Of a stretch of 64,000 bases of DNA, positions 1 to 38,402 are shown one piece after another. The notes beneath the pieces are model-generated. The model did not search any database, was not told the origin of the DNA, and saw only the letters and a list, made by a program, of their open reading frames with translations. The stretch covers positions 21,273,730-21,337,729 of the forward strand of contig NC_082697.1 of assembly GCF_949987515.2 (NCBI RefSeq), in the 5' to 3' direction. The translations under genes were made by a program, and so were the position numbers. Origin of the DNA: Delphinus delphis. Lineage: Eukaryota; Chordata; Mammalia; Artiodactyla; Delphinidae. The number at the start of each line of letters is the position of its first letter. Within the stretch, counting starts at the first letter, position 1.

Positions 1-930
1 CTAGATCATAGAGAGCGTATGTATGTTTACCTTTAGCCTAAGGATTTTCCAAAGTAGTTGTATCAATTACACTCTTACCAGCATTGAATGAGAGTTTTGG
101 TTGTTTTACATCCTTGCCAACGCCTAGTATTTTCTCTTCCTTTTTCTTTTTTTCCCCTTTTTTTTCAGCTTAGCCCTTCTGGTGGGTGTGTAATGGTATT
201 TTGTTGTAGTTTTATATTGGATTTTCCGGAGCAGTGATGTTAATGTCTTTTCATGTGTTTATTGGCCATTTGGATATCCTCTATTGTGGTATGCTTGTTC
301 AACTTCTTTTCCATGTTTCTGTTGGATTGTCTTTTTCTTAATGATTTATAGAAAATCTTTTATATTAACTTCAATGTAGTCCAATTTATCATTTTTTTTT
401 ATGGTTAGCTCTTTTCTGTGTCCTGTTTAAGAAATCTTTGGCTACTCCAAGATTACAAAGACGTTCTTTGTTTTCTTCAGAAAGCTTTGTTATTTGACAT
501 TCCATGTTTAAATCTAGTATGAGATGTAATCAAGACCTATATATTTTTTCATGTGGATAGCCAGGTGGCACAGTACCTTTAATTGAAAAGACCATTCTTT
601 CCCAGTTGATTTCAGTGTCAACTTTGTCAGGTATGTGAGTCTATATATGGAGTCTCTGTTGTATATATGGGGACTATTTCTGGACTCTATTCAGTTCCAC
701 TAATCTGTTTGTCTTTCTTTTTGCCCTTTAATTATTGTATCTTTACAGTAAATCTTGAAATCAGATAGTGTAAAACTTCACCACCAAAATTTACCAATTT
801 AATTCCTCTTCTTCAAGATTGTCTTTGCTATTCTAGGTTGTTTGCATTCCCATATCAATTTTAGAGTCGTCTTATAACTTTCTATAAAAATGCTGCTGGG
901 GTTTTGATTGGGATTATGTTGATTCTATAC
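1..930 (-). mobile_element. Old L1 (L1M-type) fragment, antisense, in TTI1 intron 1
   Basis: Reads as the reverse complement of an old LINE-1 ORF2 end and 3' region, with the familiar antisense phrases 'attggccatttggatatcct' and 'tctttggctactccaagatt'. Frames are heavily broken. It continues off the left edge and is interrupted on the right by MER20. Confidence 0.75.
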
Positions 931-1142
931 CAGCGGTTCTTATCCAGGGCGATTTTTGCCCTACACAGGACATTTGGCAGTATCTGGAGACGTTTTTGGT
1001 TGGTACTCTTGGGGGAGTGCTACTGGCATGTTGGGGACAGAGGCCAAAGATGCTGCTAAATATCTGACAATGCACAGAACAGCTCTCCACCAACAAATTA
1101 TCCAGCCCAAAATGTCAGTAGTGCCACTGTTGAGAAACTCTG
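931..1142 (-). mobile_element. MER20 hAT-Charlie DNA transposon fossil
   Basis: Ends are 'cagcggttcttatcc' and 'gttgagaaactctg', imperfect inverted termini of the CAG-GGTTCTCAA type. The interior ('caggacatttggcagtatct', 'caacaaattatccagcccaa') matches MER20 as I know it. About 210 bp, near full length, inserted in old L1 sequence. The open frames in both directions here are chance. Confidence 0.85.
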
Positions 1143-1149
1143 AATTCAT

Positions 1150-1980
1150 GTAATCAGTGTTTCAATTGGGCTTCTGTCCACCATCTTATTAAGTATTTGT
1201 TTTCTGTTTGACCCACCAGTTTTGCTTCCCTTTTTCTCATTTTTCACCTTTTGGATCAATCAGAAGTACTAATTATCCCATTTTTACTACTGTCTGAACT
1301 TTTATAGCTCTTTTGGAGTTTGCCCTATAGATTTCAACATGCATTCTTGACAATCTAATACAGATTTTTTTTATCACTTCCTGATACTGCTAGACTCTTA
1401 ATACACTTAACTCCTTTTATACTATCCATGCACCTTTTGTGCATTATTGTCTTGCATTTTACCTTCAGTTGTGAAAGAGTTTTATAGGGTGTAAAATTCA
1501 AGGTTGGCAGTTACTTTCCTTTCACACTTCAAAGATGTCATTCTGTTGTTTTCTGGATTTCATCATTTCTTTAGAGAAGTTGCCTGTCACTTCTGTTGCT
1601 GCATTACTTTTAAGATTTTTCTCCATACTTTTGGTTTTTCAGCAGTTTGACTATGATGTGTCTGTGTGTGTTTCTCTTTGTATTGTCAACTTGGGCTTTG
1701 CTGAGCTTCTTGAATCTGTGGGTTGATCTCTTTCATTTGTTTGGACATTTCTCAGCCATTTGTCCCCCAGCAGCGGCCTTCTCTCAGAAGTCATGTATTT
1801 TGAGATCCCTGAAGACTACGGTTTTGCATATAGGACTCCAGTCCTATATGACCACATTAAAAGCGTCGTGGTTTCTTTTTCCTCAGTGACAGCCCTCAGC
1901 CTGGGCCTCTTCGTAATCCTGAGCCATGTCCGGGATCAGCAAATGGAAAACAAACAAACAAAAAAACCCAACTATTGATT
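1150..1980 (-). mobile_element. Old L1M fragment, antisense
   Basis: T-rich sequence with antisense L1M phrases such as 'gtaaaattcaaggttggcag', 'aaagatgtcattctgttgtt' and 'cagcagtttgactatgatgt'. It is decayed and has no usable frame. It is probably part of the same old insertion as 1-930, further towards its 5' side. Confidence 0.65.
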
Positions 1981-2389
1981 GTTGACTCACTGTGAACTTT
2001 CATCCTTCACTAGAGTATTAGTTCATCTGGTCTTTGTTGCTTCTGCAACTATTTGATGCTTTAAGAAACGCTTTTTATAATTTATCTGGTTTCTCTAGTT
2101 GTCACCAGGAGTATTGGCCTGCCATACCCTACTGTATCCTACTTGAAAGGAGAATCTGTACAGATGTTTCTGACTGCTTATCATATACCAGATGCCCTTG
2201 TAGGTTCTAGGTGTAGGATTGCCCAGTCTAAAGTAGGTAAAACAGGCATATACAAAATAATTCAGCATGCTAAATACTGTAATAGCAGTGTGTACAGTGG
2301 TAGGAGAAAGGAGGAGAATATGAAATAGCACTACCTGTTTAGGAAATTGCAAGTTTTATAATTTCACATGGTTGCAGTTTCAAGTTCAA

Positions 2390-2860
2390 GGGGTGAAGCA
2401 GTGCGAAATGAGGTTGGTGAGACAGGCAGGGGCCTGATGGTGCAGGGCCCTGTATGCCATGGTAGAAAGGTGTCTGTACTTTAGGCAGGCTACAAAGAGC
2501 AGGTGAAGGATTTTAAACATGGAAAAGAGTGATCCAGATTTTTGTTTTAAAAAAATTACTTACATGTCAGTGTGAAATATGGATTCAAGAAGGGCAAGCA
2601 CACAGGGCAAGGGTGGCCAGAGAAGAAACCATTACGGTCAGTCCAATATCAAATAGATGATTATCATCCTCAACAGCTTTGAAAGATGTTGAAGGGGTAG
2701 AACTGATGAAATTTAGGGAACAGTGGAATTAAGAGGGAGGTGAAAGAAAGCAGAGAGGCTAAGGCGTCTAGCCCAGGTGAGGACCATAAATCACAAAGGG
2801 AATACAGAAGAAAGCGGATAAGTTCAGTTTGGCACAGGTTGTGTTCTCACCTCACTTGCT
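2390..2860 (-). mobile_element. L2 LINE fragment, antisense
   Basis: Contains decayed antisense L2 phrases ('gacaggcaggggcctgatgg', 'cagggccctgtatgccatgg', 'gagtgatccagatttttg'). Boundaries are approximate. Confidence 0.55.
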
Positions 2861-3249
2861 GTATTACAGTTTTTGTCATATAATCTGAGAACATAGTTCA
2901 GGGGACCCCAGGTTATTGTCTTGAAACTCCTGAGATAAATAAGAGAGATGCAGAGCCCCCGGCCATCGCCTTCACCCCAGCTTTAACCAGACCCTCTGAT
3001 TTTATCTGTTTTACGTGCTGGGCTTCCACTTAAACGTTTTATTTGAAGAAAGTTTTCCATGCTAAAAGAAAAAAAAGTTACTCAGCAACGTTTCCTTCTT
3101 CATTCATCTTCCCATTTTAGGTCTGTTTCGAGTCACTTCTTGTTTGAATGGAGTCCTCTGGTAGGACATGTGGTGCTACCCTCTCTGAATCCTCACATGT
3201 GGCTCTTCACCCTGACAGCTGAATATCTTTGCTGTAAGTAGGGTTTGGG

Positions 3250-3870
3250 GGCCACAATCCTTTATTTGCAGTCAGTAGATGCTCTTCCACTGTCTTCTAT
3301 TGCAAATGAGAAGTCCAAAGCCGGTCTTTTTCCTTTGTAAGTTATTTGTTGTTTCTTCCTGAAGACATATGTGATTTTCTTTTCCGTTTATCTTTTAGTG
3401 TACAGGAATTTTACCACAATTTGACTACGTGTGTATCCTTCAGTCTTTTCAATCTCCAGATAAATACTTTTGCAGCTCAGAGAAATGTTTCAGTTATTTA
3501 TTTGTTTTAGCTCCTCCATCTGTTCCTTTTTTTCCTTCCAGAATTCCCAGCTATTTATATGTGGGTTCTCCCAGATCTGTGCTCCAAGTCTCACATTTTC
3601 CATCTCTTTGTATTTTTGCTCAGAGTTTTAAGATAGCTCTACTTGATCTTCCCAGCCACTAATTGGATCTCAGCAATTAACCGCCTTTTTTTTTTAATCA
3701 ATTGAGCTTTTTTAGTGTGGAAAGACATGTTTTTAAATTCTAAGAAATATCTTTTGTCTTGTAATTGAATTTCCTTATTGGTCTTAATTATTTTTCATAT
3801 TCTTGTCTGTCTCCTTTAGCATTTCTGTTAAACTAAGGTTCACCACCTCAAGGGTGCTATATTTGCATTT
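3250..3870 (-). mobile_element. Old L1M 5'-region fragment, antisense
   Basis: T-rich sequence in the style of antisense L1M ('gcagtcagtagatgctcttc', 'cttttagtgtacaggaattt', 'acttgatcttcccagccact'). Weak match judged by eye; no coding potential. Confidence 0.4.
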
Positions 3871-4623
3871 CCTGCTCCTGACTGTTGGGTCCCATTAAGT
3901 GGTTACTTCCTTTGCTTCTGTTGTTCTAAATACTAGTACCTTGGGCAAGGGGTGGCACAGTAGCCTCGGGGTCATCAGTGTGTGAGCTGGTGCTGATAGG
4001 GTGTCAGTAGTCCCTGGCCCAGCTTTCTGGCCTCCACACCTGGCATTTTGCTAGTCTGGAATAGGGAAAATTTGAGCTTCTTCCCTTCCCTGGCTTCTTG
4101 AGGGTCACAGACCAGGAGATATCCCCCCAACGAACCTCACAGAACAACATTGCCTTTCCTCTCATGGAGTTCTGTGGACCAGACTCTGTCCCGGCTATGA
4201 GAGCCTGATTGTTGCCCTGGAGCCCTCTCCTGACCCATGGAGGATATCCAGCACCAGCTCTCTCTCTGGGCTGAGCAGGTCTTGCCCACACCCACCAGGC
4301 ACCACTTGCCTGCCAGCACTACTGGGGACAGCGAGAAGCAGCGGACACTTTCTTGTCATCATCTGTTCAGAAGCCCCCAGCAAATAGAGCTGAGACAGAG
4401 AGAGAGAGAGAAGGAGACACCACCAGACTAGGTGATCTCTAAGCCTCCATCCGGTACCAGCGTTTTACAGTTGTGCATGTTTAATGGTCTCCAGCTTCAA
4501 CTCAGTCCTCAGTACCCTTGGGCCATACTTTTGTGTCTTCCCAGCATGCTCTGCTTCCCCAAAGGGAATATTTGAGAATTTTATTTCTCTCCTCAAGCCC
4601 TCTGTTTACCCGCCTTCTTATTC

Positions 4624-4710
4624 GCTATCAGTCCATGACTTTGCATTTCCCCTCACAGAGAAAAGAGCCTCTTCTCTGTGAGGGGAAATGCAAAGTCATG
4701 GGCTGATAGC
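4624..4710. repeat. Near-perfect 39-bp inverted repeat (hairpin), 9-nt spacer
   Basis: Left arm 4624-4662 and right arm 4672-4710 are reverse complements at 38 of 39 positions (one T/C difference at arm position 9). The spacer is aagagcctc (4663-4671). Arm cores are 'catgactttgcatttcccct' and 'aggggaaatgcaaagtcatg'. Pairing stops abruptly outside the arms. It lies in TTI1 intron 1 just before an L2 fragment and matches no transposon terminus I know. Confidence 0.97.
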
Positions 4711-4729
4711 CCATGTGTAAAGTCACACA

Positions 4730-5595
4730 GCTCCTTCACTTACCTATAAACCTGTCTCCTTTCACTGCCTGCCTGCCATCCACCTCTCCATCCTGCTCAA
4801 ATCTCTCTTCTCCCATGGTCTCTGTGATAGTGTGCGCTCCTGGTTTTCCCATTTCTCTGGCCACTCCCTTTCATTTTGTTTTGCTTTCAGTCTCACCCAG
4901 CTCTGAGTCTTCTCCTGTATTACTGGCTGCCAGGGGGTCTTTTCAATGCATAAAGTTGTTCCTATCACCTCTGCTTGAAATCTCTCCATGACAAGAACAG
5001 GCAAAATTAGTCCAGGCTGATAAAAGTCAGAGTAATGGTTACCTCTGGGCAGGGGAAATAGGAATTGATTGCAAAGGGGCATGAGGGAGCCCTCCAGGGT
5101 GCTGGAAATATTATATATCTTATTTTGGGTAGTGGTTCTGTGAGTCTCTGCGTACATTAAAATTCACTGAGCTGCTATGTTAAGACTAGTGCCTTTCGCT
5201 CTATGTATATTATACCTCAAGTTAAAAAAGACAAAACCTTCAGTGGTTCTCCATCACTATCACAGGTTAAAATCCATACTCCTTAGCATAGCCCACAGGT
5301 TCCAATTCACTCCTCCCTGGAGTCTTGGCTCAAGCATCTTCCTCCTGTGAAACCCACCCTGGCTTTCTGAGTGTTATGACGCATACGTCTTCTATACTCA
5401 CGTAGGACCACAAGCACAGGCCTAGCCTAATTCTTAAGAGACTGTGTTGTAACTGTACATCTGCTTCCCTCCCTGGACTGGGAGCTCCCTAAGACTAGGA
5501 ACCGGCTCTTTTCCGTTCCATTGCTCCCCTAGCACTGTGTGGAGTGACTGGTACATAAGCCCCCACTGAATGTCTGTTGAATGAATGAGTGCAAG
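4730..5595 (+). mobile_element. L2 LINE 3' portion, split by an L1 fragment
   Basis: Sense L2 sequence: 'atcacctctgcttgaaatct' breaks off near 4990 and resumes near 5238 with 'ccttcagtggttctccatca', as expected for L2 (CTGCTTAAAACCCTTCAGTGGC). It ends in 'tgttgaatgaatgagtg' near 5595, the typical L2 3' tail. About 245 bp of younger L1 sequence separates the halves. Confidence 0.75.
4992..5237 (+). mobile_element. L1M 3'-end fragment inserted in L2
   Basis: Contains the L1M 3' UTR phrases 'gtaatggttacctctgggca', 'gattgcaaaggggcatgagg' and 'tatattatacctcaagttaa', then a short A-rich tail. It is flanked by the possible imperfect duplication 'gacaagaac'/'gacaaaacc'. Confidence 0.65.
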
Positions 5596-5653
5596 TTCAC
5601 TTTGTATTTTCTTTGAGCTTGGCCTTCTTTACTGAAAAATCTCCTCCCTCCAG

Positions 5654-5694
5654 CCTGCAGGGTGTTTGCTCAGTGAGAGGAAGCCTGTTGCACA
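5654..5694 (+). other. TTI1: TTI1 exon 2, 5' UTR part
   Basis: A pyrimidine-rich tract (ctcctccctccag) ends in AG at 5652-5653, so the first coding exon probably begins at 5654, 41 nt before the ATG. A second AG at 5659-5660 could also serve as acceptor. The non-coding first exon and the promoter are not in the window, and no CpG-rich promoter-like stretch is seen upstream. Confidence 0.7.
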
Positions 5695-33551
<27,857 letters not shown>

Positions 33552-34095
33552 CCCCGCCCCACCCCCGAGTCAGGCAGGCGCCCGAGGAGGTCCCCAGCGG
33601 AGCTTGCCGAGGATGTGGGCCCACCCCACCCTGGCCGAGGGCGGTGGCGTCGGCCTCAGAGAAGACTGCCAAGGTGGATTAGACAGCCAATCGATTTATA
33701 AATTGATCGATCACACTGCTTAGAAATTGGATTGAAGGAAAGCAGCTGACTGTTACTTCTCTTTCATACCTGGTATTTTCAAATGACATTGTCTGGCAGC
33801 TCTAAGGGCTTAACTCCTTAGCTTACCATCTCTGCGGCCCTAGCTGCCTCTCAAGCCGCCCCACGCACCCACCCACACCCAAGAGCTTGAGGATACATGG
33901 GGCGGAGGCCTGTACTACCCATCATGTATGACCTCGGCCGCCTGAGGACCACGTGGAAGTATCACACATTGGAGAGTTTTCAGATCACCGGCCTGCAGCA
34001 TGGACTCACACACCTCCCCCTCTTCAAGGAAGGAGATAAGAACCTACCTGTTCTTTGGAAGAAAATGAAATAAAGGCACTTCTTGGATGAAAAGT
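33552..34095 (+). other. TTI1: TTI1 3' UTR
   Basis: About 540 nt from the stop to the predicted cleavage site. The first third is GC-rich and the rest of mixed composition. I recognise no repeat inside it; the nearest SINE starts 65 nt beyond its end. The exact end is inferred from the poly(A) signal. Confidence 0.8.
34069..34074 (+). promoter_or_regulatory. TTI1: TTI1 polyadenylation signal AATAAA
   Basis: A canonical AATAAA lies in gaaatgaaataaaggcac. A cleavage site is expected 15-25 nt later, and a T/GT-rich stretch (gaagtttgttattt) follows near 34115, as for a downstream element. It is the only AATAAA I noticed between the stop codon and the end of the predicted transcript. Confidence 0.85.
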
Positions 34096-34150
34096 ACAAT
34101 CAAGAACTCACGTTGAAGTTTGTTATTTAAATTGGGTTATTTTTTAAAAA

Positions 34151-34302
34151 TGAGTTTATGGGGAATTCCCTGGTGGTCCAGTGGTTAAGACTGTGCGCTG
34201 TCACTGCTGAGAGCCTGGGTCTGATCCCCGGTCAGGGAACTAAGATGCCACATGCCGCAAGGGAAGGCCAAAAAAAAAAAAAAGAAAAAAACTGAGTCTA
34301 TG
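34151..34302 (+). mobile_element. tRNA-derived SINE ('gtggtccagtgg' type) with target duplication
   Basis: Body 34161-34292: 'gggaattccctggtggtcca', a B-box-like 'gggtctgatcc' and an A-rich tail. Flanks tgagtttatg (34151-34160) and tgagtctatg (34293-34302) form a 10-bp duplication with one difference. It sits just downstream of the TTI1 poly(A) site. Confidence 0.93.
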
Positions 34303-34780
34303 TTCATGAATGGATAATACAAAGTCATGGTATAAAATCCAAGCAGTACAAAATAATGAAAACTCAGTCTCCCCATCCTCATTCCCCAGACATCTAGTTT
34401 CCCTCTCCAAAGGCAAATAGTCATGCCAGTTTTTTTGGATACCTTTTAAGTATTTTTTAACTTTCCATCAGGGATAATGGTACTCTGAAGCCCCATGTGC
34501 CCATAACCCAGCTGCACCCAGTCACCAGCACGTGGCCAGCCCTGCTTCATCCTGCACCTTCCCAGTTACCTCCACACCACACCTGGCCCCTGGATTATTT
34601 TTAAGCAAACTCCAGATGTCATATCTAGACTTCTTTTTTTTTTAAAACAAATGTACAGCCAGCATAGCATTATCACACCTAAAACATTTAACAACGGTCC
34701 TGTGTGTTTGAATCAGGATGCAAATAAGGTGTGTACATTGCCATTATCGGTATGTCCCTTAATAAATCTGTTTTAATTTA
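34300..34780 (-). mobile_element. Probable L1M fragment, antisense
   Basis: 'caagcagtacaaaataatga', 'ttttggatac' and 'ttttaagcaaactccagatg' resemble antisense LINE 3' sequence. Weak assignment; no open frame of note. Confidence 0.4.
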
Positions 34781-36740
34781 TAGATTCTCCCTCCACCTCT
34801 CTTTTCTTTTCCTGGGAAGTTTTTTGTTGAGGAAACAAGGTCATTTATTCTGCAGCATTTCCCACAGTCTGGCTTTACTGATTGCATCCCCGTGGGGGGT
34901 CATTTCATGGGCTGCTCCTGTCACCTGTGTTTCCTGTAAATGAGGAAGCAGAACAAGAGGCTTGATCGGGTTTGGTTTTTTTGTTTTTGCTTTTTGGCTG
35001 CACTCTGCCGTGGGTGGTATTATTTACTTCCATCAGGAGGTACATGATGTCTGATCTCTTCTTGTGAAGTTGGCAGCCATTGGTGAGCCTCACCTGGACC
35101 CTCTCGTTCATTAGGGATTACAGAGCAGCGCTGTTCCAGCTCCGCCATGCCGGCTTGCTTGTAGCTAGAGCCTTGGTCCCTTCATCAACCACGTGGTAAC
35201 CTTGAGGGAGTTTGTGTAGAAAAGGCAGGATAAACACTTGATTTTTCTAGCTGGGAGATTTAAAACCCACAGATTATGTAAATTCAGGTACTCAGCCACA
35301 TGCACACACTCACCCATGCTGAAAGATGCACATTCGAGAATGATGAATGCTTCCTCCCCAGATGCATGGTGAGGCACTATGTACATAATTCCTCCAGTGA
35401 CATAGATAATCCCCAAGCTCTAAAAAAGCAAAACAAAACAAGATGGTTGGCATGGGGACTTATTGGAGCAAGGGTCCCCAGCCAGTTCCAGAGAGGCCCC
35501 ACTCCTTTCCTTTTAGGACCTTCCCTGCAAGGGCAATGAGATGTCCAGCTGGCTTCTGGTCTGGCTCTGTCAGTGAGTCATCACCACCCACCTTTGGCCT
35601 TCAGTTCTCCCACCTGTAAAGTGGAGGGAATGGGCCACAGAGAGAGTTCTTAAGCTTTGAGGATTCTGCGCTCTTCCAGGAATCAGATGAGATCTGAGGA
35701 CCCAGTCCCCCGAAACATTCCTCCTCCCCTGTCACTCCCAGGAGGGCGCTGCATCCTCCAAGCCTACAGTCACGCACCATCTCCACCTCTCGCTGGGTCT
35801 GCTTAGCTGACCTCCCAAAATTCTGGGTACAATTTCAGAGACTTCACTTCTGACCCCAGAGGAACTCCCAAGTTAAGAAGTCCTGAGAGAGAACCACTTA
35901 ACTCTCTTCCAGTTTTAAAATTCTGGGATGATTTCCTTTGAGAAATGCCCTCTAATTGAGGGGATTGTAGAAGGATTCACAGAGCATTGTTCCTAATTCC
36001 ACTGGGGACACAAAGTGATAGACTAATTCAATCTCTAGGTCCTGACAAATGAAAAAACAGGTCAGAGAGGTGGCGTGACTTGTCGAGCATGACCTAGCTC
36101 CCAGGGAGATTAAAGCAGCCTGCCTTCCTTCCCCAGGTCCCTAGGTGTGGCAGGCCGTGATGGTGTGCTGAGAAGTGTGGGGGGGAACATGCACACCCAC
36201 CCTGTGCTGTAACAAAACTCTCGCTCTGGGGAAGCCCTCCAGGAGATCATCTGCGTGGGAGGACTTGCCGTGATGTTCCAAAAACCCACCTCTTCCTCAA
36301 AGAGTTAAGACATCCCGAGTCGCTCTCAGATTACTGCAGGCAGATTGTTGCACTTGATTAAAAAACAAAAAACAAAAACTAATTAGAGTGCCTCGCCGGT
36401 TATTATTATATTCAGGCAACTTTAATTTTGAAGCTGTCCAGCTGACTCAATCTAGTCTTTGTTAACGAAGGCTTTGCAAAGTGATCGTTTCCCCTGTTAA
36501 AACTTGCTGGTGTAGTGAGGGTTTCTTCTCTCATTCCGGGTGCACCCTGAGTACTCTGAGTATCAGTGTGGCTGGAGATGGGTGGGGAAGGGATTAATCG
36601 GCAGATACTGAAAGGCTTTGCATTTCAGGTTGAGATGTTTGAGGTCTGATCTGCAGAGGCTCCTGGAGGATTCAGGGAGGTGTAGAGCTGGATCCAAGGG
36701 ATCCCGAGAAGAGCTGGATGTGGCCCTCAGGGGGCACCAT
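34780..36740. other. Intergenic sequence downstream of TTI1, no gene seen
   Basis: About 2 kb with no exon, RNA gene or clear young transposon. A MIR-like piece lies near 36000-36120 ('cagagaggtggcgtgacttg'). The block 36300-36500 contains ctaattag, ttaacgaag and tgactcaat and looks free of repeats. Confidence 0.45.
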
Positions 36741-36744
36741 ACTG

Positions 36745-36960
36745 TGGAGAGAACATGGATGTAGAGTTCATCAGAGCTGGGGTTGATTTCTGACTCTGCC
36801 TCTTAGTAACTGCGTGACCTCGGTGAGTCACTTCACTTCATTTTCCCATCTCTAAAATGGAGCTGCTGCCTCCCCCTCTTTTGACGGCTGCTTCAGGGGG
36901 AATAAGTGCTGTAGTGTTTATGGTGTTTAGCTAGTGCCCAGGGCTCGACAACATGCTTTC
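36745..36960 (+). mobile_element. MIR SINE
   Basis: MIR order: 'ttgatttctgactctgcctc', 'taactgcgtgacctcggtga' and 'tttcccatctctaaaatgga'. Confidence 0.75.
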
Positions 36961-37122
36961 CTTCCCCCTATCCCCACCCCATTGCTCGTGGCTTTGTTAG
37001 GGATGCAATACCGACTCTTCCAAGACAATTATAGCTGAGGAAATAGATGGTTATGTCTCAGAACGAGCTACCCAGGAACTACAGAGGACCACAGCGGGGG
37101 TGGGGGGCTGGGGCGTGGACAA

Positions 37123-37513
37123 AATTCTGGTAAGAGGGCTTCCCTGGTGGCGCAGTGGTTAAGAATCCGCCTGCCAATGCAGGGGACACGGGTTTGAGCC
37201 CTGGTCCGGGAAGATCCCACATGCCCTGGAGCAACTAAGCCCATGTGCCACAGCTACTGAGCCTGTGCTCTAGAACCTGTGAGCCACAACTACTGAGCGC
37301 ACATGCCACAACTACTGGAACCCGCACGCCTAGAGTCTGTGCTCCACAACAAGAGAACCCACCGCAATGAGAAGCCCGTGCACGGCAACGAGAGTAGCCC
37401 GCGCTCACTGCAACCAGAGAAAAGCCTGCGCGCAGCAATGAAGACTCAGCGCAGCCAAAAATAAAATTAAATAAATAAGCTAAAAAAGATAATAAAAAAA
37501 GATCCTGGCAAGA
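37123..37513 (+). mobile_element. CHR-type SINE, long form, with diverged target duplication
   Basis: Body 37136-37500: 'gggcttccctggtggcgcag', 'gatcccacatgccctggagc', repeated 'ccacaactactg' units and an A-rich tail. Flanks 37123-37135 and 37501-37513 match at 10 of 13 positions (attctggtaaga/atcctggcaaga), so it is older than the short-form copies. Confidence 0.93.
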
Positions 37514-37970
37514 CAAGCAGACTCTTTGGCAGGCAGAGAGGATAAAGGGCATTCCAGACAAGGTAATAACATGCCCAAATGCATCGGCCATACCTGCCAG
37601 TATCTGTACTCATCATAACTCCTTCCCTTGCAGCTGACAGGAGACCCAACTCAAACTGGCTTGAGTTGAAAGAAATGTCTGGGCTCGCACGACCAGCCAG
37701 CCCAGCTGGCTCCAGGTCCCACAGCCAGTCAGTCTGTCTTTTGATTCTGCTTCCCCCAGTGTTGCCTTCCTTCTCCAGCAGCCTCTTTCTGTAAAGTGTC
37801 AAAGATGGCCACCAGTAGTTCCAGACTTATGTTCTTTCTGCTGAACAAAGTTAGGAGAGTGTGCACGTCCCTCTGACTTGAGCTCCAGCTCAAGTCCTGG
37901 GACTTGCTCTCCTGAGCTCAGCCCCTCCGTCGCCCCGCCCCAAACCAAACCAAGCATTGTGCATTCAAGC

Positions 37971-38402
37971 AGGTGTCGGCAAACTTTCTCTGTAAAGGGC
38001 CAGATGGCAAATATTTTAGGTTTTGTGGGCATAGGTTCTCTATGGCATCTTCTTTGATTTTTTTTTTTTTACAATCTTTTACAGATGTAAAAATTATTAG
38101 CTCAGGAGTCTTTCAAAAGAGGCTGGGGAGGGCTTCCCTGGTGGCGCAGTGGTTGAGAGTCTGCCTGCTGATGCAGGGGACACGGGTTCGTGCCCCGGTC
38201 CAGGAAGATCCCACATGCCTCGGCGCGGCTGGGCCTGTGAGCCATGGTCGCTGAGCCCGTGCGTCCGGAGCCTGTGCTCCGCAACGGGAGAGGCCACAAC
38301 AGTGAGAGGCCCGCGTACCGCAAAAGAAAAAAAAAAAAGAGGCTGGGGGCCTTTTTTTTTTTTTTTTTTTTTGGCCCTGGGACCTTAGTTTGCCAAGCCC
38401 AG
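37971..38402 (+). mobile_element. hAT-type DNA transposon fossil carrying a nested SINE
   Basis: Starts 'caggtgtcggcaaactttct' with 'gtaaagggccagatggcaaa' and 'attttaggttttgtgggc', and ends 'ttagtttgccaagcccag'. These are inverted ends of the CAGGGGTCGGCAAAC kind. A SINE (38129-38334) and T-runs interrupt it. Family name not assigned. Confidence 0.75.
38115..38348 (+). mobile_element. CHR-type SINE, short form, perfect 14-bp target duplication
   Basis: Body 38129-38334. Flanks 38115-38128 and 38335-38348 are identical (aaaagaggctgggg). The intact duplication and low divergence from the other short copies point to a recent insertion, inside an hAT fossil. Confidence 0.96.
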
